Positions 36,711 through 49,710 of a DNA stretch of 64,000 nt are shown here, one piece after another. Below the pieces are notes generated by a model. The model saw nothing but the letters and a program-made list of their open reading frames with translations. It was not told where the DNA came from and searched no databases. The DNA comes from Xylona heveae TC161 (taxonomy: Eukaryota; Ascomycota; Xylonomycetes; Xylonales; Xylonaceae), in the NCBI RefSeq assembly GCF_001619985.1, contig NW_017264199.1, forward strand, positions 682,001 through 746,000, given 5' to 3'. The position numbers were made by a program, and so were the translations under genes. Position 1 is the first letter of the stretch, and each line of letters starts with the position of its first letter.

Positions 36711-38288
36711 ATGGCGTATACCGACGAATCTGTAAAGGCAAAACTCTCTGCTCTCAACGAGACGCAGGAGAGCATTGTTACTGTCGCGCAATGGGTGCTG
36801 TTTCACAGGTATGATCACCGTCATCTGCTGTGGTCAGGGGAGATTTATGGAGCAACGACTAATGCGAGACTTGGTGTGCTATAGGAGACACGCTGAGAAG
36901 ACTGCGCAGCTTTGGCTGCAACGACTGAAGGATTCCGGCGCAAACAAACGACTCAACCTCATTTATCTTGCCAATGGTTGGTTACACTTGGTGAAGTCCA
37001 ACAGTTAAGGGCATGTATGCTAATCGTTTTGCTACAGAGGTCGTTCAGCAATCCAAGGCGCGGCGAAAGGAAGACTTTCTCATTGCATTCTCGCCGGTAA
37101 AGCAAAGTCCTGGGTAATTTGCTTCTCGCCGTTCACTTTACTAACTCAAGCCAGATTATCGCAGACGCAGCAGCAACCGCATACAAAGGCTCTACCAATG
37201 AAGTCCAGCAGAAGCTTCGCCGAGTAATCGAAGTGTGGAGGCAACGGCAGATTTTTGAGCTGCCGATTCAGGACGCAATTGAGGCCCGCATCGACGGTGA
37301 GAACAATATCCAATCCTTTAGTGTTTCCATGCCGGAAAAAATGCTGACCGACCTTTATTATCTTCCAGAGCTCGACAAAAATCGATCGTCAGGAAAGAAA
37401 CCTGCCCTGGGTGGGTCGCTGTTTTCAACCTCTTCTGGCCCGTCCGCTCCAATGGAACTCCAGCCACTTGTTCCTCTCCAGTTGTCGCTCTCGAAAGCTT
37501 CCATGCCGGCAAAATCTGCCCTTTCCTCAGCCAATTCAGAATATGATAAGCTCATGGACCCGGCCACACCGGCACCCACTCCTCCAGTGCATGCCGCGCG
37601 ATTGAGTGCTCTACTCAAAGCGCTTGCGAATGCCGAGGGGGCGGTCACCGAAAGCATCAAGGCACGTCGCGTCCTCATTGACGGCCTCGAAAAGATCCTT
37701 GATACCAACAGAGCTGCGCTCAATGCCGACGAGTCCGAAGAACTCCAGGTCAGCAGCCGCAAGGCTATTATTGAAGCAAAGAAGCGCGAAGTGGAGGATG
37801 GTATTATGCGCGGTCTTTCGGCGGAGTCTTCGCCTGCAATCCATGGCATTGAAGAAGGTGGAGCCACTGAAGCTGTCGAGCCCGAGCGGCCAATGGTAGA
37901 GGAATTAACGCCACCTCCCGTCGAAGCGTTGACACCGACCGGCACCCCGCCGCCAGAGATTGAGCAAGCTGCAACTACGACGACTGGTGCGGATATTATC
38001 CACGAGACGCAGCCAGACCATACCGAACCCCCTCCGGCTTTCCCGCCACCCTTGATCCCTGCAATCGCGACGGCCAATCCACCGGGTTCGGATCTGCTTT
38101 CCAGCTTGGCTGGACCTTTTGCTCGCCGCCATTCCGGCAACCCCCCGAACGGCACAGATTCGGGATCGAACAAGAGACGCAGAGTCGAGGAAAATGATGA
38201 CTTTGCAGCTTTTGGTGGAGGCGACGCCATGGATGGTCTTGACGCCGATGTGGCAGAGATGCTGAGAAGAGAAAGCGCAGGCCGATAA
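36711..38288 (+). CDS. RTT103: Rtt103-like RNA polymerase II CTD-interacting (CID/RPR) protein
   Basis: Rtt103 binds Ser2-phosphorylated polymerase II C-terminal repeats and helps recruit the Rat1 exonuclease for termination. Four exons fit in phase: 36711-36808, 36885-36976, 37038-37096 and 37155-38288, giving 460 residues. Residues 1-130 form a CID: LNETQESIVTVAQWVLFHRR, then LNLIYLANEVVQQSKARR, DFLIAFSPII and QQKLRRVIEVWRQR. Residues 210-270 are helical and charged. The C-terminal part is Pro/Thr/Glu-rich, followed by a basic nuclear signal (NKRRRVEE) and an acidic end (GLDADVAEMLRRES). Intron 2 has an unusual donor, GTTGGT. Nuclear location is inferred. Confidence 0.9.
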
Positions 38289-39142
38289 GCCCAGGCTCCA
38301 ACAATTTCGATTTTTTCTTCTTCTTTGTTTTGCTTTGCGGTATTCGAAGTCGATGAAGCCGGGGTCTTTTTTTCTAAAGGGCAGATGCCCCTTTGTACTT
38401 GGGTTTTCTTGAAAGTTTGTACGCTAAAGAAGGTATAAATATCCTGATCGAAGCAGATCAGAAACGTCAATTGGTTTTGCCAGCCTTGTCTTTCATTTAT
38501 TAAAATTTCTTGTTATATCAAGACGCGAGTTCTGATACTTACTTTTATGAGATCAACTTTACTTACTAGCTGGTTCCATAGTATCTTGATATACGTCTCG
38601 AGTCCCTCAAGCTGTAGCAAAAATTTATTACCGTCGTAATAACATGCACCGGCAATTCACAAGATCAGATACCTCAGTAAGGACCGCGTCTGGTGTCTAT
38701 GACTCGCTATTCGGCGCAGATCAAGCAAGTAGACCTTCGCTGGCAAATGGTGGACACATCAGGCGGACCTAGCTTCTCACTAGAAGTGACAGTAGAATGA
38801 GTAGAATGACGAAAGTAGAAGTGAAAATATGATTCACATAGTCTTCAAAGGTTAGGATACACTATCTTGGACAACAAGACCCTTTGAAGGAAATGAGAAA
38901 CGACAAGTGAAAGATTTGAAATAAAGGAAACCCCTCCCCACCCGAAGCTCGACGACGAAGAGGGAGACGGATTGCAGAAAAAAAAAGGATGTATCAGAAT
39001 GAGCCTGCCACGTTTTCAGAAGGTGGGAAATCGTTCCATGTGTGAGAACCAGCTCAACCTCTAAACCCACAAACCTGCAAACTTGCAAGCTCAATCTGAA
39101 CAACACCCTATCTGCTTCATCTCAAGCGCGAGGAGCTATATC
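38289..39142. other. Intergenic, convergent 3' ends
   Basis: Between the Rtt103-like stop and the stop of the leftward coiled-coil gene. T-rich stretches at 38308-38375 fit a 3' UTR. Nothing else is recognised. Confidence 0.5.
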
Positions 39143-40295
39143 TCAAAAGAGATGATCCTCATTCATGGTGAAGCCCAACTCGTCATCGCCAAAGAGGTCT
39201 TCTGAGGCGTCATCACTGAGGTCATCGGGAACATCTTGCAAGACAGGGCGGGACAAGTCCTCATACGCATCCTCCTCCGAGTCGGTCTCCAAGAGTCCCG
39301 CCGTGGCCAAGGTAAAATTACGCCACCCATCAGCGAACCCAGCCATTCTTCTCAAACCAACAGTGGCCATGAGGTTATCGTAATCGGTAACAAGGACTAT
39401 ATTCCTGTCTTTCTGGTCCTCAACCTCTTCCTGGAGTTTAGTCACCTGATCTTCCAATTTATTCTTTTCTTCCATCAACATGGCGACTCTGCGCTTCAGG
39501 GGGGCAACACTGGTCTTCTTCTGGTAGAATCTGGTCTCATAATATGCGGACCGGTAGCGGTATTTCTTGCAGTGAAGAGTCAGTTTCTCGACCCGCGCAT
39601 CTCTGCGAATAGCCACATCGGTTTCTCTAAGGTGGAGAACCTCATCATGAAGAGCGCGATTCTGCTCGACAACGGCATCATAGTCACTTTTCCACTTATT
39701 CACGCTTTCCTTCATGGTCATGTACTCTTTGACGAGCGGACGAAGGGTTTTGACAATGTTGAAGAGCTCATCGCGGGTGGCCTCGCCATTGGTGTTGTTT
39801 TCGGTGGAGAGAGTGGAGGTACAATCTTCAGAGCCTGAGATCGGGATGCCAGCCGCGACAATTTCATCATTGAAGTCATTGAGAAACAAGTTGATCTCGT
39901 TTGATTGAGCACCTTGTCCGAGAGAGAGGGTTTGAAGACCGGAATTGTTTCCCTTCTCGATCTCTTTCTCCGTCAAGGCTTTCAAGAAGGACTCCAGGAT
40001 AGGAAGGTCAATCTCCGCGGAGCCGGTTGCATTGAACCAAGCTTCCTTCAAGGCAGCAACGAGCGGGTGTGCTTCGGCAATGGGGGACTTCATCTCGCCA
40101 TTGTCCTTGGCAATATCGTCCTGGTTTTGGGCGAGAGACGACACTAGAAATCATCACGTTTAGCAGACACTCGAAGAAGTGTAAGAGCTAAGTGCAGCCT
40201 GAAAGGGTCATAAGATTGAAGCCAGGGGCCGGAGGGCTGCTTGGTAAGGGTTTATCAGGATGCAAAAAGTAAATGCCGACTAACAGACCAACCAT
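39143..40295 (-). CDS. Unknown coiled-coil protein with acidic C-terminus
   Basis: I do not recognise the family. The main exon, 40143-39143, encodes 333 residues: a mixed N-terminal region, a coiled coil at about 125-265 rich in Glu, Lys, Arg and Leu (including CKKYRYRSAYYETRFYQKK), and a strongly acidic tail (DSEEDAYEDL, DDLSDDASEDLFGDDE). The reading frame has no ATG at its 5' edge and is closed just upstream, but a TTTCTAG acceptor sits exactly there. A 7-bp first exon at 40295-40289 (ATG GTT G, donor GTCTGT) would complete it with a 145-bp intron to 335 residues; this is tentative. The fallback start is the in-frame ATG at 40093. Function unknown. Confidence 0.7.
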
Positions 40296-41105
40296 GCCTG
40301 GGCCAGACGGATACGAGGGGGAGGAGAGAAGCAGGATGAAGATAAGGACCACTTTCAGGAACTGCAACGTACTTTTTCTCTTTCAGTTAAGAGCAATTCA
40401 AATTTGATTCGCGAGATTCGAAGACGGAGTGGCCTGATCAAGAGATAAAGATGATCGTTGCTTCTGAGTGGGGCTGAGAGGGAAATATAAATTGGATGAC
40501 CGAATAGATGGATGAGTTATAAGGGTGACGAGGTGGAGCAGAAACTAGGAGGACGGAAAGCTTCTATTACGATGTTACGGAACCTGATGGAACAGAGTGG
40601 TTAGATCCCCAGCGCCGAGACAACGCTTTCCACCAAAAATAGGAGAAAAGACGTCGACGACATCATCGTGATGAACCAAAGCGTGAAGCGATATCCCTCT
40701 GGTAGAAGCAGAGCAATGTTGCACTGTCGCTGATTCCGAGCAACGCAATCAATCCCTCGAATCCAAACACGGATGCGAGTGTCGTCAAGAAGATTTCTAT
40801 ATCTTCTTTGACCATATACAAGAGCCGGTTCCAGGCAATAGGCCAATATCAGTATGCAGTGCCGACGGCATCTTTCACGAACACGATCACACGATGGAGC
40901 ACTGTATCGAAGGTATGCGAAGTAATTGTATTATTCAGATGACTGTTCCGCAAGTGCTCTTGCATGCAAATAAATGCTAATCAAACAGGATCAATAGCAC
41001 ATGGAAAGGTTATTTACCTCGTACGCCAAACTGCCCAAATATGCTAATTAGATATCATTGCCATGGTAACATACGATCGACGAGAAGATGATGCTGAGGG
41101 ACTTG
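40296..41105. other. Intergenic, between unknown coiled-coil gene and Tlg2
   Basis: Upstream of the coiled-coil gene and downstream of the SNARE gene, both leftward. No gene, repeat or RNA is recognised; an additional 5' exon of the coiled-coil gene could lie here. Confidence 0.4.
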
Positions 41106-42512
41106 TCAGCCAGGAATGGCCGCTGAAACGATGAAGGCTTTTCTGCGCGACCGCCGATGCCTCCAGTCTCGCTTCGGGAAAGCCGGCTCATTGATCGTGG
41201 ATGAACTGCTGATGATTTTTGGCCGGCCTCTAGCATATGAACGAGGCCCTACAGCACCGGCGTCAGCGGCCGGTGGTGCCTCGGGCGGGGATGCAGGTGG
41301 TACTGGCGGAGCTGTGGAGCCATGTCTTTTTGGCTTCACCATTAAAAGAATAAAAAGACCGATTATGATTATGACCAACAGCAGCATGACTTTTCGTTTG
41401 ATACTGCGCCTTTGATATCCAGTCGCCTAAATGCCATCAGCGTGATCATGAAAGATTTAAAATGAAATTCACAAACAACGTCCACGTACCACAGTGAGCT
41501 CTTTATCGGCGGCTTTCACATTGACCGCCAATTGCTCAACATTATAATCAATACGATCAAGCATAGTGCCTTGATCGATAACCATTGATTGAAGATCTTT
41601 GAAGATATCGGCAAGCTCAATGATGCCCTTGGCGATATCTGTAATTTCACGTTCCCGATGAGCGATGGCTGCGTCGTTGCTATGGAGGCGCTGCTGGGCG
41701 GTCTGTTGGAGCGTAGATTGGGAGAAAGACTTGTCCGCATCGGTTTCCATCAGTGACGCTTCAGTATAAGGATTCTGGCTTGGCGTCGAGGAACGGTCAA
41801 ATGGAGAGGCCATGCCTTCCAGATTACGAAGCTCTAAAAGACGATATTGTCAGCCAAAATGATCTGTTCAAAGCCTACAAGAGCAAAACGTACTTTTGAG
41901 ATAATTACTCTGCTTCTTGCGAAATACTCCACTTGCTTCCTGAACCCTCGCTGCCAGCGAGATTTGAATATTTTTGGCCATGGTCGCTTCGCCCTTGCTT
42001 ATTTCTCCTTGTTGACCAGCCTCGGTCGACATGCTTTCAATCTTCTTAATGGACCTTTGACAAGCATAAAATCCTCTTGTGATTTGTTGCGTCAAGTCTT
42101 CAATCTCGGCCTCTTCTCGCTTCTTCACGTCCTCGTCGTCGAAGCCTGGGAGGACATGCTTCTGGTGCAGCTTGTCTAATTTTGATGACTTTTTGGCAAT
42201 TTCCGCGAGTAAGTCTGTCACTTCGTCCTGAATATCCACCCATCGAGGCGGGAGCAAATCCATCTCTATCACGGCATCTCCGTCATCTTCGAGCGCATCA
42301 GCGGACATGAGCCCGCGTCTTTCTTCATTGGACGCATTCTCGGTGAACCCATTTGTCGAAGGTCCTGCAAAGCGAGGCTTTTTAGAAGGATGATGGGCGT
42401 ATGATTGCCGATAGGAGATATATCTATATGGGTTAATTGTTAGTCAATATTGTCACGCAGAGCATCATTTAAGCTTGCCGTGGGCATACAGGTTGGTTCG
42501 ATCGCGCCACAT
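41106..42512 (-). CDS. TLG2: Tlg2/syntaxin-16-type Qa-SNARE
   Basis: Target SNARE of the trans-Golgi and endosome, mediating fusion of endosome-derived vesicles. Four exons fit in phase: 42512-42490, 42423-41894, 41833-41490 and 41426-41106, giving 405 residues. The 23-bp first exon encodes MWRDRTN, continuing LYISYRQSY, the characteristic Tlg2 start. An N-terminal helical Habc region covers about 75-180. The SNARE motif follows, with the zero-layer Gln in VIDQGTMLDRIDYNVE. The transmembrane span is VMLLLVIIIIGLFILLMV. Beyond it lies an unusually long tail of about 76 residues, first Pro/Ala-rich and then basic, that would be lumenal; yeast Tlg2 also has a C-terminal extension. The gene is divergent from calmodulin. 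Confidence 0.92.
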
Positions 42513-43537
42513 GGCGGGAGCTGGCCGCCCTTACAACGGACAGAAATGGTTGGGTTAATAGGCCCTGCAGAGTAATAAACGAACCACGGTCGTGAGCTTT
42601 GAACGGCTATAGTCGTGATTCACAGCATTGAGAGAATTGGAGAATTATAGGCAAGCTGCAACGTCCAAATGATCGGCATGAAGCATGTGCCGTACATGAC
42701 ATTATCAATGTCGCAAGGTGTTGATGTCGATGTCCAACTTTCCCAAAAGGGGAAAGCGTGGGGTCCCCCAGGGTTAGGCAAAGCTCTCAATGAGGAGGGG
42801 GGAAGGGACGGTAGGTATACTCCACGGTCCAGACCGAATACAATTCTCGACAAGGTGCGATTTCAATAAGGTGCTCTGGCATTAAATGGCTGCCAATGGA
42901 AGAGGTGATCAGACTGCGCTTGGTGCAGATGCTATGCAGTGCAGTGCAGCAGTAATATTCCTAACATGGGGCGGCTATTCGATGGCATATGTCGTTCAGC
43001 TCATGTCTACTTAATGTAATCATAGCTGGGCGCTCTTGGCTAAAGAAGGGACAAGCTTAGCTACCTTACGACTGACGGAACGCTCGTCTGGTGCGTGGTC
43101 TCACTAAAAAAGCGTCGTTGACGCAGTGGTTCCCTTTGGGTGGGTAGTACCAACAAGATACTTTAGTCTCCTGATGCATTGCTAGGAAAGCAAAGTACCA
43201 GTACGTGGATTGGCTGTTGCCTGCACTTGGCTTTACCCCAGCAAAAGGGTGCTGTCACCACCCACATGAGGCTAACTTACTGTTCTGACTGGAACTGTCC
43301 CGACCCTTGGACTCCCTGGCTCCAAAATAGGCGGTCGGCCAAACTTGTGTCTGCTTGTTCCATCCTCGCAACCCTATCTCTCCCTCATCATCTTCCCACT
43401 TCCACCGCTTCCAATCTCCCTTTAAATTATCGAAGTCTCCCCATTTCTTATCCTCCTGGCACCAAGGTCCAGACTATCTCGATACCCTTACGTTTTCTTT
43501 TTGTCATTTCATTAACGTTCCCTAAAAACTTCCCACA
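42513..43537. promoter_or_regulatory. Divergent promoter region, TLG2 and calmodulin
   Basis: About 1 kb between two divergent genes. 43370-43537 is C- and T-rich on the plus strand, the usual leader signature just before the calmodulin ATG. No other gene is supported. Confidence 0.45.
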
Positions 43538-44512
<975 letters not shown>

Positions 44513-45488
44513 ATGACTGAGTTCGTTTGGGTTCCCATCAATGTTAGCAATGGCAACGCTGTCTGTCCTCTCATCTCCTTTCCGGAGCTTGGCCATGTTT
44601 TCTGATAGAGAATGCGAGACGATGGATCATTTTATTTTCCCTTATCTGGTACGACTTGCTTCAGGGGCTCGTCTGAGTGATTTGGTCCTCACGTTTCTTT
44701 ATTGCAGCAGCACTTGAAAAAGAGGTCGCGTGAGATTTTTTGTGGAATATGTTTCCCAATCGTGCCCTAATTCCCGCGAAGAATCTTCCAAAAATACAGG
44801 ATGCCAGTCAAAGTCATTTTACGAGTCGCTCGCGCGACAAACAATTGTATTTCGAATGTGACCATGTTCTCCCAAGGAAATGTATATACCGAGCCAAATT
44901 ATCAATTGTCTCAGCCGAGAACCCTTCACAGTCAGCCACGCTCCCTCGGACCTTTCCGGATGATAAGATTCCGAACGTTCTGTTAAATCACTTGTAAACG
45001 CCATCAATGTAATTCCAAGCAATTTTACCCGGCTGCATGCGGATATTGATGCCCAGTGTGGTTCTTTGCCCCTAAAATCTGATCCATCTGCATATACTGG
45101 TATCAGGTATCTCAGCTTCCCTTGCTTTGAAAACATACATTTTGCCATCTGCGAGAGCGATCCAAACGCGGCCTGGAATCGGTTTAGGACGTGGCAAGAG
45201 GGATTTCCGCGACTTGTAGTGCTTTAGGAACGACTGTTGATCGTAAAATTAAAAAGTGTCCAGGGATATAACGCCAAACTGAGACGCTTGGTAGAGTAAA
45301 AGGGCGGAACATGGTCTTTGCATCCGTAATGGAGATTGACAATATCAACAGATAGGAAAGACACAGTCTGCGGTCGTTGTGCTCATTTTTCCTTTTTGCA
45401 GCAGAAGATCGATTGACCGGGTTCGCAGTCTTCTTGTCCTCTAGCTATTCAGCAACCATTACCTCTTGCAATGCCTTGACGTTGAGAT
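44513..45488. other. Intergenic, convergent 3' ends of calmodulin and MED20
   Basis: Between two stops that face each other. No gene, repeat or structured RNA is recognised; the first part is presumably the calmodulin 3' UTR. Confidence 0.5.
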
Positions 45489-46421
45489 TTATCCCCGCAA
45501 TTTCAACAGCTCAAAGTACTGTCTTTCAAGATCCCAACCAAGCCCGGCGCCCACACCGGGGGTTGTAGCGGCATAGTCGCGCGATCCTTGTATATTAAGA
45601 TTCTGCCAGAACGCTTTGATAATGGCCTGGCCTGCTGCCCATTCGCTAGGGTCGACCTTTTGCTCTGAAGACCCTGACGTGTCGTCCGCCTGATAAGTGA
45701 TTTCGACAAGGACACCTCGAGGCGGACCGGTGACACCTTGTTTTACTTCACCCACTCGCACCACGAAATCGGAAGTTGCATAGGCTACACCAGGTTGTAC
45801 GTGTAGTGTGTGTCGATTCGTCCAGAGCGGACCCAGCTTTGACGCGACGAGCTGGATCAAGTCGCCACTCTGGCCTTGCGGAAGAGTCAAGATGGTTGCT
45901 GGCGCGGGAACAAGTATCACAGCGGGTTCTTGAGGGACGACGCCGCCCATAGCATCCGGTCCAACCGCTTGTTGCTGCGGTTGCTGTTTTCGTGCGCTGG
46001 GCCCCGAAACGCCAACAAAACTCCGACCGGGTTGATGCGATAGGTTGAGGAAGTGGAGATATCGAAATGGAGGGGCTTTGCCGTTAACAGCGGGTAGCGA
46101 GGGGGCAGTCTCTCGCATCAGGCGATGCTCGAGGGCCCATCTCCCTACTAATTCAACGTCGTCGTAACTCCTCGTTAATCGGTCCACCACCTGCTGATAC
46201 GTAGCGGCCTGCGGAGAAGACGGGATGAAAAAGAGACTGCATGGGCCGAGACAATGGTTAGCATGAAAATGTGCACGAGATGTGCCTCCAAGAACGGCGA
46301 AGGGAACCAGTGGCCGAAAAAAAGGCTGGGGGAAAAAAGTTTTGGTCCCTTCTTCAAAAGGCTAGAGCACAATTCCTTTGGGTGAAAGGAAGGCAGGGAG
46401 GACCTACCCAGTGATCGACAT
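45489..46421 (-). CDS. MED20: Mediator complex subunit 20 (Srb2)
   Basis: Head-module subunit of Mediator, which links activators to RNA polymerase II; nuclear. Two exons, 46421-46408 (14 bp) and 46236-45489, join in phase, giving 253 residues. The N-terminus reads MSITGLFFIPSSPQ followed by DRLTRSYDDVELVGRWALEHRLM, matching fungal Med20. The middle has an Ala/Pro/Gln-rich insert with a KQQPQQQ run. Later blocks include FVVRVGEVKQG and GVLVEITYQA, and the end LGWDLERQYFELLKLRG is conserved. The intron between the exons is 171 bp, longer than the local norm, with acceptor TGCAG. Confidence 0.9.
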
Positions 46422-47159
46422 GGTGTGAAAATGTTTCGTATGGCAAGCTCTCTAGTTCGTGCTCTGTAAAGAAAAGAATCGGCTGTGCTGAAGCCCTTGC
46501 TGGTTTGCCAAGCAAGGCTGGAAACCCAGGGGTCTAACCTGCTTGAAAGCTTTCCGGATCAAGATTTCGAGCTGCAGTGATGTCAGGAATAGGAGGTAGA
46601 AGAGGTTCAGCGAATGAATGAGATTTTCATATCGTTTATTTGAACATCTATCTTATGTCAGAACAGTCTATCTGGAAATATGATATTGTTCTCAATTCGT
46701 CAGCTCGAAAGGAAACAAATAAAATAAATGAGTTGTAGTTAAAAGGTCCGGGTCCAGTCGACCAAGGTAGGGATAAGGTTAAGCGCGGAACATCCCCGGA
46801 GTTGCAATTTTAGGTTGTCACTAGGTTGGCTTGGTGCGCCCAAGGGGTCTTCGGGCGAACGTAATCATGTTATTGTAGGAGCGATCGGTGCTCTCAAAAG
46901 CCAATTATTACGAAATGTCCTGGCAAGTGGTGTGCGGACCCTCTTTTTGACATCTCAAATCGAGCCAGATTTCCATCAAGTCGCTGCCGAGATCATCTGG
47001 CAGTTTCATTCAAGAGGCATGCGTACATAGACTGCACCTTTCGAATACCCCTCTCTTACCCCGAACCATCTCTCTGTGGGAAGCAGAGACGATTGGCTGA
47101 ACAAGTTACCGGAGTCTTGAAGCTCCTGGATCTTTGGATTGTTTAGGAATTGTTATATC
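46422..47159. promoter_or_regulatory. Divergent promoter region, MED20 and GH47 mannosidase
   Basis: About 740 bp between divergent starts. A short AT-rich block lies at 46610-46740. No specific site is recognised. Confidence 0.4.
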
Positions 47160-49237
47160 ATGTTTTATGTGCGCCGGCTTTGGCTGGCACCAGCAGCGCT
47201 GATTTCGCTGGTTATCTTCTTCGTCTTTCGCAATGCCGACAATACCGCGCGCCGATTAATGAACGAAGGTGGAGCGACAAGCTCAATCCGCGTTACCATC
47301 GCCCATGGTGAAGACTATCCCGTTTCCGAATTTCTGAAGCTACCATCTGAGGCACCCAGTCAACTCCCTCAAATCCAATACAACTTCGGCGGTGACTCCG
47401 AGTCGAAGCAAAATGGCAAGAATCTCGACCGCCGAAGGGTAGTACGCAATACGTTTGATCGGGGATGGCATGGGTACAAGAAATATGCTTGGAAGAGTGA
47501 TGAAGTCGGACCTATAACAGGAGAATACCGAAACCCATTCGGCGGATGGGCTGCGACACTTGTGGACGCACTGGATACCCTTTGGATCATGGACCGCCAC
47601 GAGGAATTCGAGGAAGCGGTACACGTAGTCTCAGGGATCAATTTCACGACCACAACTCAGCCTACTTTGAATGTGTTTGAGACCACTATCAGGTATATCG
47701 GTGGCATGTTGGGAGCGTACGACGTGAGTGATGGTCAATATCCGGTGCTCCTGGACAAGGCCAAGGAGCTCGGAGATTTCTTGTATCGAGCTTTCGACAC
47801 ACCAAACCGCATGCCTATATCGCGATGGGACTGGCAGAGGTAGGTCGGGAATTGCTGTATGACGCTTCAATGTATCATTTGCTGATAAACAACCCCTTGA
47901 CAAAGCTATGCCTGGGGGACGAAGCAAGTCGCCCCCAGTGCGATGCTAATAGCTGAAATTGGTTCTCTGACGCTGGAATTTACTCGCTTATCGCAATTGA
48001 CTGGAGATCCAAAATACTTTGATGCAGTTCAAAGGATTTCAAATGAGCTTGAGAAGAGCCAGGACAAGACACAGCTTCCGGGACTGTGGCCTGTCATTGT
48101 AAATGCGGAGAATCTCACCTTTAATTTACCTGGCATTTATACCATCGGTGGTATGGTGGACTCACTTTATGAGTATTTTCCAAAGGTGTGGCATATTGTT
48201 ATCTCCAACTGGCTCCCAATTGAGTATCGATTGACCAGATATTCGCCATATAGGAACATATGCTTCTCGGCGGAGTGACGAATCAGTACCGGAAGCTCTA
48301 TGAAAACGCCGTAGATGCCATGAAAAAATACCTATTCTTTAAACCAATGACTCCGACAGGAGCAGATATTCTCTTCTCAGGCGATGTCTGGTACAACAAG
48401 AAGGGAACTCTCAACATTGACCCTCGAGGCCAGCATCTGTCTTGTTTTGCAGGCGGCATGGTTGCAGTAGGAGCGCAATTATTTGACAGACCTCAAGACT
48501 TACCCACGGCTCGGAAGCTTGTCGAAGGCTGTACCTGGGCCTATCACAGTCAGCCATCTGGCCTTATGCCCGAAGTCTTTCATATGGTACACTGCGAAGC
48601 AGATGATCCATGTGAATGGGATATAGAGAAATGGCACAATGAGGTGCTGAAATCGCAGAAATATAGTGGGGATATCACGCGAGAAGGAGTAAATCGTCTC
48701 ACAGTTGCTGAGAGGCTTTCTCCGGGCTTTACTAAGATTGAGGACAGGACTTATAAATTAAGGTATGCTATCATTGTTGCCGGCTCTTGAAAGCAGACTT
48801 TTTGGGCTGATAAGGTTCTTGCACATTTTCAGGCCCGAGGCGATCGAATCGGTTTTCATTCTCTATCGAATCACTGGCGACAAGTCGCTTCAAGAAATCG
48901 CATGGCGCATGTTCACCGCCATTGAGGATGCCACAAAGACGCACTTTGCTAATGCTGGCATCCACGATGTGACGAGAGCAGATTCGCCAAAGATGGATCG
49001 TATGGAGAGTTTCTGGTTTGCTGAAACTCTCAAATATTTTTACCTGATTTTCAGTGAACCGAACCTCATCAGTCTGGATGACTATGTACTGTAAGTTCCC
49101 TGCAGTCCTGTTTTCAAATACTGGAGCATTGCATTTCAGAATGGCTTTTCCTCGGATAGATTGGATATAGACTCACCTATTGCTGCAGGAACACCGAGGC
49201 CCACCCCTTCAAGCGGCCGAAAGCGAACCATGTATAG
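47160..49237 (+). CDS. Class I alpha-1,2-mannosidase (GH47), membrane anchored
   Basis: Trims alpha-1,2-linked mannose from N-glycans in the ER or Golgi, with bound calcium. Five exons fit in phase: 47160-47839, 47906-48185, 48254-48762, 48833-49090 and 49189-49237, giving 591 residues. A type II signal anchor is seen at residues 7-24 (Leu/Ile/Val/Phe-rich), followed by a stem. Family marks: [20 protein letters not shown], the Cys pair in LSCFAGG and GCTWAYHS that forms the conserved disulphide, [13 protein letters not shown], and the C-terminal NTEAHPF whose Thr ligates calcium. The start is taken as ATG 47160 because the upstream extension lacks an ATG. The last intron has a second possible acceptor at 49138-49139 that would replace the C-terminus. 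Confidence 0.93.
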
Positions 49238-49710
49238 ATGTTGTATTTGCCGAAATGACCATATCGTCCGCCTTGAGAATCATCTTCTTGCCATATACAT
49301 CTCTCGTTATCAAACTGTCATCACTTTAATATATAATTCTCAGACACCGATATTCTTGGCGTCACATTTTTCTTCCCGCACATTCTGCGTCATTGTCACC
49401 GCTATTGGCAAGGAGCACCATCAATTTATATTGTATAAGACCGTGATTGGTTGAGAGGAGTGTTGAAGAATAATTCGCTATAACAATACATTGAGAAGAT
49501 ACCCAGGCCATTTTGCTTTGAGCCGCTGCTCTTCCTTCCCTTTTCATTCAAATAAAGCCAAAAAGAAAATATGTCGTAAACGAAAGGTGGATTGTCGGCT
49601 GAAGAGAAGTAATATTTTGTCCAATGAGAATCTGGACAGACTGTTATAGATCGACAGAACATGCCCGAAATTCATACCATTGTATGATCTAACGGGCATA
49701 AGCCGGGACA
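49238..49710. other. Intergenic, convergent 3' ends of mannosidase and DUF6590 gene
   Basis: AT-rich stretch between two facing stop codons; probably both 3' UTRs. No gene is recognised. Confidence 0.5.

Noticed and set aside
37358-38470. 370-codon open frame antisense to the Rtt103-like gene
   Set aside because: The sense strand has a clear CID domain and phased introns; the antisense product is a Ser/Ala-rich shadow.
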